From Psychrobacillus lasiicapitis (GTDB taxonomy: Bacteria; Bacillota; Bacilli; Bacillales_A; Planococcaceae), in NCBI RefSeq assembly GCF_006861795.1, contig NZ_VDGH01000008.1, forward strand, positions 62,001-126,000: a DNA stretch of 64,000 bases, given 5' to 3'. Shown piece after piece: positions 44,632-53,831 of this stretch. Numbering within the stretch: position 1 is the stretch's first letter; every line of letters starts with the position of its first letter. The translations under genes and the position numbers were made by a program. A model generated the notes under the pieces. It was not told the origin of the DNA and did not search any database. It worked only from the letters and a program-made list of their open reading frames with translations.

Positions 44632-44964
44632 GTGAATCAGAGGATTTTAGTTCCTACCCAAGTAACCCCTTTTACACTAGCAATATTTCTATTAATACTC
44701 GCTATTTTTGATTCTATATTTACCGATTTCGGCATCCGAAACGGTCATATCTCGGAGGCTAATCCATTTATGCGCTTCGTGTATGAAAACAATATTGCCA
44801 TTTTTTATTCCATTAAAATTATCCTTCCGCTTCTTTTTATGTATATCATCACGAAATTTCAACCAAGAAAATATTTGCAGCTTTTAATTGCTTTCACACT
44901 TTTGCTCTATACACTTGTTTTATTCCAACACTTTTTTTGGATGTCATTATTGTTTATTTTTTAA
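44632..44964 (+). CDS. small multi-pass membrane protein (DUF5658-like)
   Basis: A 110-residue protein with four hydrophobic stretches (about 12-30, 50-70, 75-80, 85-108) and the DSIFTDFGIRNGHISEANPFMRFVYEN segment of the DUF5658 family. Start is GTG, with AAGGGAG about ten bases away. No function is known. A terminator follows immediately. Confidence 0.7.
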   Translation: MNQRILVPTQVTPFTLAIFLLILAIFDSIFTDFGIRNGHISEANPFMRFVYENNIAIFYSIKIILPLLFMYIITKFQPRKYLQLLIAFTLLLYTLVLFQHFFWMSLLFIF

Positions 44965-44965
44965 A

Positions 44966-44999
44966 AGATCCAGCAACTCAAGAGCTGCTGGATTTTTTT
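44966..44999. terminator. bidirectional terminator, DUF5658-like gene and M23 peptidase gene
   Basis: ATCCAGCA and TGCTGGAT arms with a T run of seven lie between convergent genes. The M23 stop codon overlaps its edge. Confidence 0.8.
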
Positions 45000-45993
45000 A
45001 CTTATTTTTCTTACTTTTTTCTTCTCGCTCCCATTTCTTTAAGGAAGGGAAAGGGTCGTATGCCCATTCGACTCGACCATTGTATTTATACATGCCGTAA
45101 TGCAAATGAGGAGGGAATTTTCCCGATGTACCTTCTTTTCCATAACCCGAGCTCCCAACATACCCGATGATAGTTCCAGGCTCAAGTATGTCTCCTTCTT
45201 TCAAATCTTTTGTAAATCCTGATAAATGGGCATAATAATGGTACGTATTATTTACGTCTCGGATACCGATACGCCAACCGCCATAGTCATTCCATCCCAT
45301 AATTTCCACCTTGCCAAAAGTAGTGGACTTCACTGGAACGCTGTAAGAAGCAAACAAATCAGTACCTTCATGGATTCGTTTTCCACCCCAGCCTCTTGAG
45401 TCACCCCAAGTACTGCGATAACTATAATTGTGATTTATAGCAAGTGGAAAAGCACGCGCATCTAAATTTAACGTTTCAAACTCCTTGTAAATTTCTGCGT
45501 TCGTCAAAATTTGTTTAACTGTTTCCTCGCGCTTATAATATTCCTTTAACGCTTTTTCAAAGTCTTTTTCCGTAACTCCAAACTGCAGTAAATATTCAGT
45601 TAAAGTGTGCATCACATCTTCGTCATTTCCCCGATCTGCCTTACCGTCCTGATTGCCATCTAAGCCATGTCCATTGAAAAAAGCGATTGAAGTTAGGTCC
45701 GTATCATCTAGCAAAGGATTTAGCGCCCCCGTCCAATAATCATCGGAAAATTGGATAGCAACGACGCCATCTCGCTTCGGGATATCGTTTCTAACTTCCT
45801 GGATATTCCGTTCAAACTGATCGATAGCAGCTAGATAATACCAAGGCAAAACGTCACTCGAATATTTTATATAGTACTCCATACGCTTTTCTAAAATTTT
45901 CTCTCTCGATAATTCTTCAGCAGCAGAAACAGAAGTGGAAAGAAGAAAGACAAAAACACATGTAGAAAACGTCAGTCTAATCCAGCTAATCAA
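44998..45993 (-). CDS. M23 family peptidoglycan endopeptidase (LytH-like)
   Basis: A 331-residue secreted zinc peptidase. It has a signal peptide (about 1-24), a helical N-terminal domain, and a C-terminal M23 domain with HEGTDLFA (zinc His and Asp) near 209, HYYAHL near 253, and HLHYG near 298. Size and N-terminal pattern resemble the B. subtilis sporulation L-Ala-D-Glu endopeptidase LytH. Start is TTG with AAGGAGG. Sporulation-stage expression is inferred from the similarity only. Confidence 0.83.
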   Translation of the reverse strand: MISWIRLTFSTCVFVFLLSTSVSAAEELSREKILEKRMEYYIKYSSDVLPWYYLAAIDQFERNIQEVRNDIPKRDGVVAIQFSDDYWTGALNPLLDDTDLTSIAFFNGHGLDGNQDGKADRGNDEDVMHTLTEYLLQFGVTEKDFEKALKEYYKREETVKQILTNAEIYKEFETLNLDARAFPLAINHNYSYRSTWGDSRGWGGKRIHEGTDLFASYSVPVKSTTFGKVEIMGWNDYGGWRIGIRDVNNTYHYYAHLSGFTKDLKEGDILEPGTIIGYVGSSGYGKEGTSGKFPPHLHYGMYKYNGRVEWAYDPFPSLKKWEREEKSKKNK

Positions 45994-46095
45994 ACAAAAT
46001 ACCTCCTTTTTCTATACAGTAGCTTTCCCTCCTAGCATCATTTCATGAATAAATAAAACGTGTATTTCTAACCATTAAACGGTTACATTAAGCAG

Positions 46096-46152
46096 ATTAG
46101 GGGCAGCTTTTCATTATGAGAATTTGAATGAAGTGAACGCTGGAATTTAACA
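46096..46152 (+). repeat. degenerate relic of the fold-back element's left end
   Basis: GAGAATTTGAATGAAGTGAACGCTGGAATTT tracks the inner left end of the 0.6 kb elements (GAGTTGAATGAAGTGTCCGCTGGGATTT) with several changes, after a blurred terminal sequence (GATTAGGGGCAGCT). The remainder of the element is missing. The GC-rich patch after it may be a remnant too. Confidence 0.45.
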
Positions 46153-46240
46153 CGGCGGCGCTTCGCTTAGACGAGCGACGATCCACCGCACCAAATTTCT
46201 GAATTATGTATTTGCAGAATAAATAATTCCAAGAAACGGC

Positions 46241-46352
46241 AAAGGGCAACCAAAAAGCTATTGAAAGCAACCAGTACTACTCTTAAAGCAATCAAACAGC
46301 GCTTGAGAGCAATTAATAGCAGGCAAGCTACCAAATTAATTTGAGAGCAATC
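46241..46352. repeat. 21-base periodic array, about six units
   Basis: GCAA cores at 46246, 46267, 46288 and 46309 are exactly 21 bases apart, followed by less regular units at 46327 and 46347 (in AGCTACCAA, GAGAGCAATCAA). On the minus strand it reads L-I/V-A-L/F-x-x-x repeats. This is the longest array of this family in the window. Confidence 0.65.
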
Positions 46353-46460
46353 AAATTGAAAGTCAGGAGATATTTGCAACCGATAAATTCTAGTAAATGG
46401 TATAACGCGACAAAGCCAACCACCAATGTCACACACCATAAATTCTATTATTCCTAAATC

Positions 46461-46494
46461 ATAAAAAACGACTGCTCTTAAACAGTCGTTTCTC
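46461..46494 (-). terminator. terminator of the hydroxy-dicarboxylate operon
   Basis: AAACGACTG and CAGTCGTTT form a nine-base-pair stem with a short loop, 15 bases after the last stop codon of the long minus-strand operon, with an A run to its left (U run in the RNA). Confidence 0.8.
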
Positions 46495-46509
46495 TTAATA
46501 CGCTAAAAT

Positions 46510-47211
46510 TTACTTCACGCAAGCATCTATAAAACGTTCAAAAATCGCAGCAGAAATTAGATCATCTTTCATCAATAAACTTTCCGGATGCCACTGAATC
46601 CCCATAACAAACGGATGATTTTTACTTTCAAAAGCCTCAATAATTCCATCGCTCGCAATCCCGCTCACCAAAAATCCATTTGGAACATTGCGAACAGCTT
46701 GATGATGAAAACTATTCACTTTAAACTTTTCTACTCCAGCCACATTACTTAAAATGGTTCCTTCTGTTACATGCACAAAGTGAGAAGCATACCAATTTGG
46801 GGCTTGTTGATCGTGCTGTAAAAGTTGCGCTGGTGACTGCGCATATATATCTTGATACATATCTCCGCCAGCCGCTATGCTTAAAATTTGAGCTCCTCTA
46901 CAAATTCCTAAAATAGGCTTATTCTTTTCTAACATTTTTTGAACTAGCTGTATTTCAAACGCATCTCGCTCTGGTACAATACTTCCTAAACGCGGATGAG
47001 GCTCTTCTCCAAACAATGTCGGATCAATATCACCTCCGCCAGTTAAAAGAAGTCCATCTATCCTATCAACGATGATGTCCAATCCGGCATCCTGCAAATT
47101 TGGCAGAACAATCGGAACTCCATCAAAACGAGCAATGGCATGAACATTAGCAGTAGGAACGGAAATAGCTTCTCCCTTTAAATTCGATGAAACACCAATA
47201 ATTGGATTCAA
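46510..47211 (-). CDS. class I glutamine-amidotransferase-like hydrolase (PuuD/gamma-glutamyl-GABA hydrolase type)
   Basis: A 233-residue cytoplasmic hydrolase with the GATase triad: Cys104 in GICRGAQ, His208 and Glu210 in GIQWHPES. It belongs to the PuuD-like group that cleaves gamma-glutamyl amides. Start is TTG after AGGAG. It is the last gene of the 12-gene unit on the minus strand. Its substrate in a tartrate-type operon is unclear; it may be unrelated cargo. Confidence 0.83.
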   Translation of the reverse strand: MNPIIGVSSNLKGEAISVPTANVHAIARFDGVPIVLPNLQDAGLDIIVDRIDGLLLTGGGDIDPTLFGEEPHPRLGSIVPERDAFEIQLVQKMLEKNKPILGICRGAQILSIAAGGDMYQDIYAQSPAQLLQHDQQAPNWYASHFVHVTEGTILSNVAGVEKFKVNSFHHQAVRNVPNGFLVSGIASDGIIEAFESKNHPFVMGIQWHPESLLMKDDLISAAIFERFIDACVK

Positions 47212-47238
47212 ATAAATTCTCCTAAACGACGATTTATT

Positions 47239-48420
47239 TTAAACGGAAATACTGTTTTTTGTAGCTTTTTCCATTACCTTATAGTCAAAGCCTAACTCCT
47301 TTAAAATAGCTTCTGTATGTTCTCCAATCGCAGGAATAGGGTTCATAACAGTTTCTATTTCATCAAATGTTGCAGGTGGAAGTAACGCCTTTATATTGCC
47401 AACCGGGGATTCAACCTCTCTCCAACGATTGCGAGCCTGTAGCTGAGGATGATCCATTAATTCGCTCACTGTATTAAGGCGTGCATTTGCTATTTTTGCG
47501 TCCTCAAGTAATTCAATAATTTGAGTGGAGTCCATCTTTTCAAAAGCATGGTCGATAATGGCTTTTAACTCTTCTTTGTTAGATACTCGATTAGAATTAT
47601 TACTAAAACGAGTATCCTGCGATAGCTCGCTATCTTTTAGTACATTTTCACAAAAACGAACCCATTCGCGTTCATTTTGAATGCCCATAAAAACCTGTTT
47701 TTGATCTCCTGCTGTAAAAGGTCCATACGGATAAATAGTAGCATGACTAGCTCCCGTTCTTTTTGGTTCACTCTCTCCGTAGCCAGCATAATAAAGTGGA
47801 TAGCCCATCCATTCTGCTAGTGCCTCCAACATCGATACTTCTAAAACAGCACCTTTCCCCGTTTTACTCCGAGCAATAATTGCAGTTAAAATTCCTGTAT
47901 ATGCATACATACCCGCTGCAATATCTGCAATCGATATACCCGATTTAGATGGCGTGTCTTCCGTTCCAGTAACAGAAACTAAACCAGCCTCACACTGGAT
48001 TAGTAAATCATATGCTTTCTTATCCATATAAGGACCTGAAGAACCATAGCCTGAAATCCCACAAATGATGAGCTGCGGATATTTTTCCTTTAACTCCGCC
48101 GCACCAAAACCAAGCCGATCAACGGCACCAGGAGCCAAGTTTTGAATAAACACATCTGCATTTGCTAATAATTTATCTAAAACTTCTTTTGCTTCCTCTT
48201 GTTTTAAATCGAGTGTAATAGACTCTTTGGAACGATTAATCCAGACAAAATGACTAGCCATTCCTTTAACCGTTTTATCATAATTTCGAGCGAAGTCACC
48301 AGTTTCTGGTCTTTCCACTTTAATCACACGTGCCCCTAAGTCTGCGAGCTGTCTTGTTGCAAAAGGTGCTGCCACAGCCTGCTCCAACGATATGATAGTT
48401 ATCCCTTCTAAAGGTAACAT
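47239..48420 (-). CDS. CaiB/BaiF family CoA-transferase
   Basis: A 393-residue type III CoA-transferase that moves CoA between carboxylic acids. The N-terminal LEGITIISLEQAVAAPFATRQLADLGARVIKVE is diagnostic. The conserved aspartate of the family is in KSGISIADIAAGMYA near 164. It is encoded with a CitE-type lyase, so activation of a hydroxydiacid such as malate, citramalate or itaconate followed by cleavage is a reasonable guess. AAGGAGG precedes the ATG. Confidence 0.87.
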   Translation of the reverse strand: MLPLEGITIISLEQAVAAPFATRQLADLGARVIKVERPETGDFARNYDKTVKGMASHFVWINRSKESITLDLKQEEAKEVLDKLLANADVFIQNLAPGAVDRLGFGAAELKEKYPQLIICGISGYGSSGPYMDKKAYDLLIQCEAGLVSVTGTEDTPSKSGISIADIAAGMYAYTGILTAIIARSKTGKGAVLEVSMLEALAEWMGYPLYYAGYGESEPKRTGASHATIYPYGPFTAGDQKQVFMGIQNEREWVRFCENVLKDSELSQDTRFSNNSNRVSNKEELKAIIDHAFEKMDSTQIIELLEDAKIANARLNTVSELMDHPQLQARNRWREVESPVGNIKALLPPATFDEIETVMNPIPAIGEHTEAILKELGFDYKVMEKATKNSISV

Positions 48421-48439
48421 ACGATTTCCTCCTTACTTA

Positions 48440-49861
48440 CTAGATTAGTCCAATCCATCTCCACCACGTAGCTGCAACAACTATTGTTGCAATGATTGTG
48501 ATGATTGTTGCATATAAACCCGGCTTTAAAAAGTCTCTTTGCTCAATCATCCCTGTACTATGAACAAGCAAATTGGACATAGATTCCACGACAAACATAA
48601 ATCCAAAAACACATGTTAGCCCAGTAGCAAAACCTATAGCTAATGGATCTACTCCCGCATTTTGCGCAACACTTATGATAATAGGAACAAGTACGACAAC
48701 TGCCGTTGAAACGTTCGAGATCATTTTATGAAATAGCTGAGCCATCAAAATAACGATGAATACAGCTAATAATGGATTTTGAATAAGCTCCATAAATGAA
48801 GGGACGCTTAAATAATCACTGATTGTATCCGCCGCACCAGAATCGACAAATGTATACCCCATTGACAAGGTCACACTTAATAACAAAATCGTATTGTAAT
48901 TGATTTTAATAACCGATTCCCAATCGGCAATTCCGATTTTCGGCAATGTCATCAGTACAACTCCTATTAAAGCTGGGATGCTTGGGTGCATTCCATGAAC
49001 TGGCTCTGTTAACCAAAGCACAACGATAAAAAATAGAATGATCATACAAATGATTTCTTGTCTGTTCACTGTACCTAGTTCTTCTAATTTGATTTGCATC
49101 TGCTCTTCAATCTTTGGAAAGTATTGTTGCTCCTTCGGCAATGGGAATACTTTCAACAAAAGAATCCATATAGCAGGTATTAATATAAACCATAATGGAA
49201 ACGTATAAAAAAACCATTGAAAATACGTTATGCTAACCCCAGCAAAACGATTCAAAATTTCCACCGTTAATATATTTCCAATTGCCGCAGTCATTACTGC
49301 TGATCCGCTTATAACTCCACCAAACGCAACGCCTAGCATAATCATCTTCCTAAAATTACTTCCTGGCTTTGCCCCAACTGTCGAGATAATCATTGTGGAA
49401 ACCGGTACTACTAACGCGGTACGGACAGCAGTCGATGGTATAAAGAAAGATTGAATTTGTTGGATAATAATAACACTGCCCAACAACCCTTTTGCACTGC
49501 TTCCCCACTTTTTCAAAATCATGTACGTCATACGCTTGATTAAAGAAGTATCGTTTACAGCGGTTGCAAGCATCATCCCAGCGACAATTAAATAAGTAGC
49601 CGGTGAAGCAAATCCACTGAAAATAACAGACGAATCTGCAATATTAAAAACAAGCATAAGCAATAAAATGATTAACCCAGTAAGTCCTATAGGAATAGGC
49701 TCTAACGACCATAAAATAATCCCAAACGTGATAATACTAGTCATCAGTTTAGCAGAGGTTGAAAATGTATCAGGTAACAAGAAAAACATGAATAGGAATC
49801 CGGCAATAGCCAAAGAAATATATGCATAGGTTTTAAAATCTTTATTTTTAACTATTTTCAT
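48440..49861 (-). CDS. DASS/SLC13-type anion symporter
   Basis: A 473-residue membrane carrier of the divalent-anion:sodium symporter family with about eleven to twelve helices. The family features are PIPIGLTGLIILLLMLVF near 55, the hairpin-like SFFIPSTAVRTALVVP, and SNVSTAVVVLVPI. It probably brings in a di- or tricarboxylate used by the operon, in parallel with the TRAP system. The ribosome site is weak. Confidence 0.87.
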   Translation of the reverse strand: MKIVKNKDFKTYAYISLAIAGFLFMFFLLPDTFSTSAKLMTSIITFGIILWSLEPIPIGLTGLIILLLMLVFNIADSSVIFSGFASPATYLIVAGMMLATAVNDTSLIKRMTYMILKKWGSSAKGLLGSVIIIQQIQSFFIPSTAVRTALVVPVSTMIISTVGAKPGSNFRKMIMLGVAFGGVISGSAVMTAAIGNILTVEILNRFAGVSITYFQWFFYTFPLWFILIPAIWILLLKVFPLPKEQQYFPKIEEQMQIKLEELGTVNRQEIICMIILFFIVVLWLTEPVHGMHPSIPALIGVVLMTLPKIGIADWESVIKINYNTILLLSVTLSMGYTFVDSGAADTISDYLSVPSFMELIQNPLLAVFIVILMAQLFHKMISNVSTAVVVLVPIIISVAQNAGVDPLAIGFATGLTCVFGFMFVVESMSNLLVHSTGMIEQRDFLKPGLYATIITIIATIVVAATWWRWIGLI

Positions 49862-49880
49862 GCCACCATATCATTCCTTT

Positions 49881-50573
49881 TTATAAAGCATGACAGATCC
49901 AACCACCAAAATGATTTGTTTTAAAAAAGTTGGCAATTCTGTGGAACCCAGCCTCTACTAGCAATTCCCTTAGTTTTTCCTCAGAAATAGAGAACTCTGT
50001 TAACGTACCTTTCATCAACTCTTCCACTTTTTCTGCTGGTAGACTGGTCGTATCGAGCCAATAATTTTTCCATAGAGTGACGAGTTCTTGAAACTCTGGG
50101 CTAGCTGGGTCACCGAACTTACTAACGAGCACAAACGGAGCACCCGATTTTAGATGAGATCTGACCTTCTTTAACAGTGCCAGTTTATCCTCTAGATTAG
50201 GTATAAAGTGAAGAACGAGAATACAAGTCGCTGCATCAAATGTATAGTCAACCGGCACATCTTCTATTGTCCCATTGATCAGTTCCACACGATTATCCAT
50301 TTCCAATTGCTCCGCTTTCTTTTTAGCAACCTCCAGCATATCCTTTGATGGATCAACGGCCGTAAAACGCCATTCAGCATTTGTAGGTCCGAATGCTTTT
50401 AGTTCATTTCCTCCTCCACCACCAAGTATAAGGAGGGAAGCATTGTCTTCTAAATTTGAACGTAGAAATGTCCGCGAAAGCCGGAGCATCGGATCGTAGG
50501 TCGGAAGTGTCCGTCTTACTCCCTTGTCATACTCAGTTGCAATGTCACTATCGAACTCCATCTTCTTAGCCAT
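49881..50573 (-). CDS. class I SAM-dependent methyltransferase
   Basis: A 230-residue cytoplasmic methyltransferase. The SAM-binding loop is LLILGGGGGNELKAFG near 45-60, with the acidic AVDPSKDML strand after it and the CILVLHFIPNLEDKLALLKK motif near 115. AGGAGG precedes the ATG. Its place inside a hydroxydiacid catabolic operon is odd. A trans-aconitate methyltransferase-like role is possible, since that family detoxifies a diacid, but nothing in the sequence decides this. Confidence 0.8.
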   Translation of the reverse strand: MAKKMEFDSDIATEYDKGVRRTLPTYDPMLRLSRTFLRSNLEDNASLLILGGGGGNELKAFGPTNAEWRFTAVDPSKDMLEVAKKKAEQLEMDNRVELINGTIEDVPVDYTFDAATCILVLHFIPNLEDKLALLKKVRSHLKSGAPFVLVSKFGDPASPEFQELVTLWKNYWLDTTSLPAEKVEELMKGTLTEFSISEEKLRELLVEAGFHRIANFFKTNHFGGWICHAL

Positions 50574-50584
50574 AATCGGACCTC

Positions 50585-51751
50585 CTACTTTCCAATACTT
50601 AATAGTAGATTGTATAAATCTGATTTTTCTTCAAAGCCGATACCTGGAGCATCTGGTAACTTGACATAACCGTTTTCCACGGCATAATTATCTGCAAAAC
50701 CACCAAAAGGCTCAAATACACCTGGATAGGACTCATTCCCATGAAGCGCTAATCCGGCTGCAATATTTAAAGACATTTGATGCCCCCCGTGTGGGATACA
50801 ACGTCTAGAAGACCAACCATGCTCCTTCAGCATATCGAGAATACGTACATACTCCACTAACCCATAGCTAAGCGCACAGTCAAATTGAAGGAAGTCTTTT
50901 TCTGGATTCATCCCAGCATACCGGATTAAATTCGTTGCATCTTGTAAGGAGAATAGGTTTTCTCCTGTTGCAATTGCATGTGGATAGCGCTTAGAAAGCT
51001 CCGCTTGCAAATGAAAATCCAGTGGATCACCAGCTTCTTCATACCAAATAAGTTCATAGTCTTTAATCTTCTCTCCAAATTCAATTGCGTATTCCAAGTT
51101 AAAGCGGCCATTTGCATCTACCATCAACCCGCTTCCTTGCGGTAAAATATCTAGTACAGCTTCTATACGTTTTAAATCCTCCTTTAAAGAAGCGCCGCCA
51201 ACTTTCATTTTCACATCTTTATAGCCTAATGCTAAGTAACCTTTCATCTCGTCTTGTAGTTCCTTCAATCCTTTATCAGGGAAATAGTAACCACCTGCTG
51301 CATAGATATATACTTGCTCATCCACTTCGCCATTACCATACTTTTCCGCGAGTAATTGATACAAAGGTTTTCCTTCTATTTTGGCTACCGCATCCCAAAT
51401 AGCCATATCGATTACACCAACTGCAACCGTGCGTTCCCCGTGACCACCCGGTTTTTCATTGGCCATAATAATGGCATGTATTTTATGTGGATCAAAATTA
51501 GTCCCATCATCGGTGACTATATCCTTTGCATCCGCCTCTAGTAATCTAGGGATAAATCGTTCATTCAGTAACGCTGTAGGAGCATACCGTCCGTTTGAGT
51601 TAAATCCATAACCGACAACCGGCTTTCCATCTTTGATAACATCTGTTGTAATCGCTATGGCAGATGCGGTCATTTTACTAAAATCAATATATGCATTTCT
51701 TATCGGACTACTAATCGGAACTGTCTTTACATCTACTTTGGTTATTTTCAA
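50585..51751 (-). CDS. tarD: D(-)-tartrate dehydratase (enolase superfamily)
   Basis: It should dehydrate D-tartrate to oxaloacetate using Mg2+. The 388 residues match from memory the characterised Bradyrhizobium enzyme almost throughout (PISSPIRNAYIDF, NEKPGGHGERTVAVG, AAGGYYFP, ATGENLFS, HGGHQMSLNIAAGL). Catalytic residues are in register: the KxK pair Lys181/Lys183, metal ligands Asp212, Glu238 and Glu264, and Asp291/His321. Start is TTG (51751), eight bases after AGGAG; a GTG three codons earlier touches the ribosome site. Sugar-acid relatives such as galactarate dehydratase fit less well. Confidence 0.9.
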   Translation of the reverse strand: MKITKVDVKTVPISSPIRNAYIDFSKMTASAIAITTDVIKDGKPVVGYGFNSNGRYAPTALLNERFIPRLLEADAKDIVTDDGTNFDPHKIHAIIMANEKPGGHGERTVAVGVIDMAIWDAVAKIEGKPLYQLLAEKYGNGEVDEQVYIYAAGGYYFPDKGLKELQDEMKGYLALGYKDVKMKVGGASLKEDLKRIEAVLDILPQGSGLMVDANGRFNLEYAIEFGEKIKDYELIWYEEAGDPLDFHLQAELSKRYPHAIATGENLFSLQDATNLIRYAGMNPEKDFLQFDCALSYGLVEYVRILDMLKEHGWSSRRCIPHGGHQMSLNIAAGLALHGNESYPGVFEPFGGFADNYAVENGYVKLPDAPGIGFEEKSDLYNLLLSIGK

Positions 51752-51805
51752 CCTATTCACTCCTTTTTATTTTTCAAAATTCAGAATCACATATGTGTAA
51801 AAGAG

Positions 51806-52678
51806 TTAAGAAATGGAAGACTCCTCTTCCTGCTTTGAATAAAATAGTAGGCGCTTTGCTTTTTTGTAGACAGGATAATCTACCATTTTATTATTTACTG
51901 CTATAGATGCCACTCCATTTTCTTCTGCCTCTTCGAATGCTTTCACGATGGACTTTGCATTCGAGATCTCTTGCTCTGACGGTGAAAATAATTGGTTGGT
52001 TATTGGTATTTGCCTCGGATGAATGATTAGCTTTGCTTTAAAACCTACCTGTTTAGCAATTTTCGCTTCATTTTCAAAACCTGCTACATCATTGAAATCC
52101 GCAAAGACAGTATCGATAGGTGCCTCAATACCAGCTGCCCTAGAGGCTATGACAATTTGTGAACGGGCAAATAATAGTTCCAATCCACTTGCTGTAAGCT
52201 CGCATCCAATGTCTAACGAAAAATCGATCGAACCAAAAGCCATTTTGGAAATCATCTCATCCGCAGCTGCAATAGCGTACGCAAATTGGACTCCTTTTGC
52301 TGTTTCGATTAAAGGAATCACTTGAAAATTAGAAGCTGAATCCGAGCTTGCTTCTCGGATTTTCTGACAAACAAGTCTTATATTCTGCTCGCTTTCCGAT
52401 TTAGGAACGACTACACCTGCTGCACCATTTGCTACCGCACAGATCAAATCTTCCTCCCAAAAAGAGGTCTCGCAATCGTTCATTCTTACGAAAATCTCTT
52501 TTTCCTTGCTAAACCTTATTAAGGATTCTTTTAATGCTTCTCTTGCTTTTTCTTTTTCAGCTAATGCGACTGCATCCTCTAAATCGAGAATGATACAATC
52601 TGCATCAGATGCAATCGCTTTTTTAATCATGTCCTTGTTAGTACCAGGTACAAATAAATAGGATCTTGCTAGACTCAT
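51806..52678 (-). CDS. CitE-like (HpcH/HpaI family) lyase, malyl/citramalyl-CoA type
   Basis: A 290-residue TIM-barrel lyase of the citrate lyase beta group. Signature parts are SYLFVPGTNKDMI at the start, IILDLEDAVALAEKEKAR near 30, and GFKAKLIIHPRQI near 215. There is no CitD/CitF partner, so it probably works on free CoA thioesters, splitting malyl-CoA or citramalyl-CoA. The CaiB enzyme of the same operon may supply the thioester. Start after GAGGGG is preferred over an upstream ATG. Confidence 0.83.
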   Translation of the reverse strand: MSLARSYLFVPGTNKDMIKKAIASDADCIILDLEDAVALAEKEKAREALKESLIRFSKEKEIFVRMNDCETSFWEEDLICAVANGAAGVVVPKSESEQNIRLVCQKIREASSDSASNFQVIPLIETAKGVQFAYAIAAADEMISKMAFGSIDFSLDIGCELTASGLELLFARSQIVIASRAAGIEAPIDTVFADFNDVAGFENEAKIAKQVGFKAKLIIHPRQIPITNQLFSPSEQEISNAKSIVKAFEEAEENGVASIAVNNKMVDYPVYKKAKRLLFYSKQEEESSIS

Positions 52679-52716
52679 TATTTTTCCCCTCATTTACTCG
52701 TTGGTTATTGGATACA

Positions 52717-53808
52717 TTAATTCGTTACACTATTAAGAACGCCACTTTTAGCTTTTTCTTCTATGTTGCTAATAATGGTATCTGTTACTTCTGTCATAGT
52801 AGATTTACCACCAATATCAGGAGTTTTAATACCTGCATGCAATGTATCTTCAATTGCCTCTAACACGAGTGCCCCCAGCTCTTCCTCACCTAAATGATCC
52901 AACATCATTTTCGCTGTCCAAATTTGCCCAATTGGATTCGCAATTCCTTTTCCGTAAATATCAGGAGCAGAGCCGTGGACTGGTTCAAACATGGAAGGAT
53001 ATTTGCCATTTAGGTTTATATTAGCAGCAGGTGCAATTCCAATACTGCCCATAATTGCTCCACCTATATCACTTAAAATATCTCCAAAAAGATTACTAGC
53101 TACTACTACATCCATCGTCTGTGGTTTGGTGATGAAAAACGCAGATAATGCGTCGATATGGATATTTTGCATCTGAACGTCCGAGTATTTTTGAGATATT
53201 TCCGACAAGACCTCATCCCAAAATGGCATGGAATGGACAATTCCATTCGATTTTGTAGCACTAGTTAAGTGGCCACTTCTTTTACGCGCTAGCTCAAATG
53301 CATATTCCATCACACGAGAAACGCCTTTTTTTGTAAAAACAGCATTTTGCACGACGATCTCGTCTATGCCATTATGGACTCTTCCACCACTACTACTGTA
53401 TTCACCCTCACTATTCTCTCTAACTATTATCATGTCAAAGTCCTTTGGGTTGGACAAAGGAGATACCATTCCTTTTAATAGTTTTGCAGGACGTACATTT
53501 ATCACCTGTTCAAATTCTCTACGGATTTTTAATAATAATCCTCCTAATGAAATATGATCTTTTACGAGAGCCGGGTCTCCGATCGCTCCTAAAAAGATTG
53601 CATCGCTTTGACTTAGTAAATCTAAAGCATTATCTGGCATCATTTTCCCGTGCTCCACATAATACTGAGAGCTCCATGGATACTCGATATTATTGAATTT
53701 TAATCCTCCGTGAATATTTGCTACTGTGTCTAATACACGTATTGCTTCTGGTACTACTTCTTTCCCAATCCCATCTCCAGGAATGACCGATAACTCAATT
53801 TTTTTCAT
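52717..53808 (-). CDS. tartrate/D-malate dehydrogenase (IPMDH family)
   Basis: A 363-residue NAD-dependent beta-decarboxylating dehydrogenase of the isocitrate/isopropylmalate family. GDGIGKEVVPEA is at the N-terminus, IIVRENSEGEYSSSGGR near 140, IDALSAFFITKPQTMDVVVASNLFGDILSD near 222-250, and EPVHGSAPDIYG near 287. The substrate loop matches tartrate dehydrogenase/D-malate dehydrogenase (TtuC/DmlA) better than LeuB. It would oxidise meso- or L-tartrate or decarboxylate D-malate. Start follows GAGAGGAG. Confidence 0.85.
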   Translation of the reverse strand: MKKIELSVIPGDGIGKEVVPEAIRVLDTVANIHGGLKFNNIEYPWSSQYYVEHGKMMPDNALDLLSQSDAIFLGAIGDPALVKDHISLGGLLLKIRREFEQVINVRPAKLLKGMVSPLSNPKDFDMIIVRENSEGEYSSSGGRVHNGIDEIVVQNAVFTKKGVSRVMEYAFELARKRSGHLTSATKSNGIVHSMPFWDEVLSEISQKYSDVQMQNIHIDALSAFFITKPQTMDVVVASNLFGDILSDIGGAIMGSIGIAPAANINLNGKYPSMFEPVHGSAPDIYGKGIANPIGQIWTAKMMLDHLGEEELGALVLEAIEDTLHAGIKTPDIGGKSTMTEVTDTIISNIEEKAKSGVLNSVTN

Positions 53809-53831
53809 TTTAAAACTCCTCTCCATTTTGT

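Noticed and set aside
46167-46439. 90-codon minus-strand frame containing the LIALKRC heptads
   Set aside because: No ribosome site, starts beside a decayed repeat and has no clear domain; kept only as a comment on the 21-base arrays.
52708-52717. TTGGATACAT as a full GntR operator between the dehydrogenase and CitE genes
   Set aside because: It overlaps a stop codon inside a tightly packed operon with no promoter; mentioned only as a weak relative of the motif.
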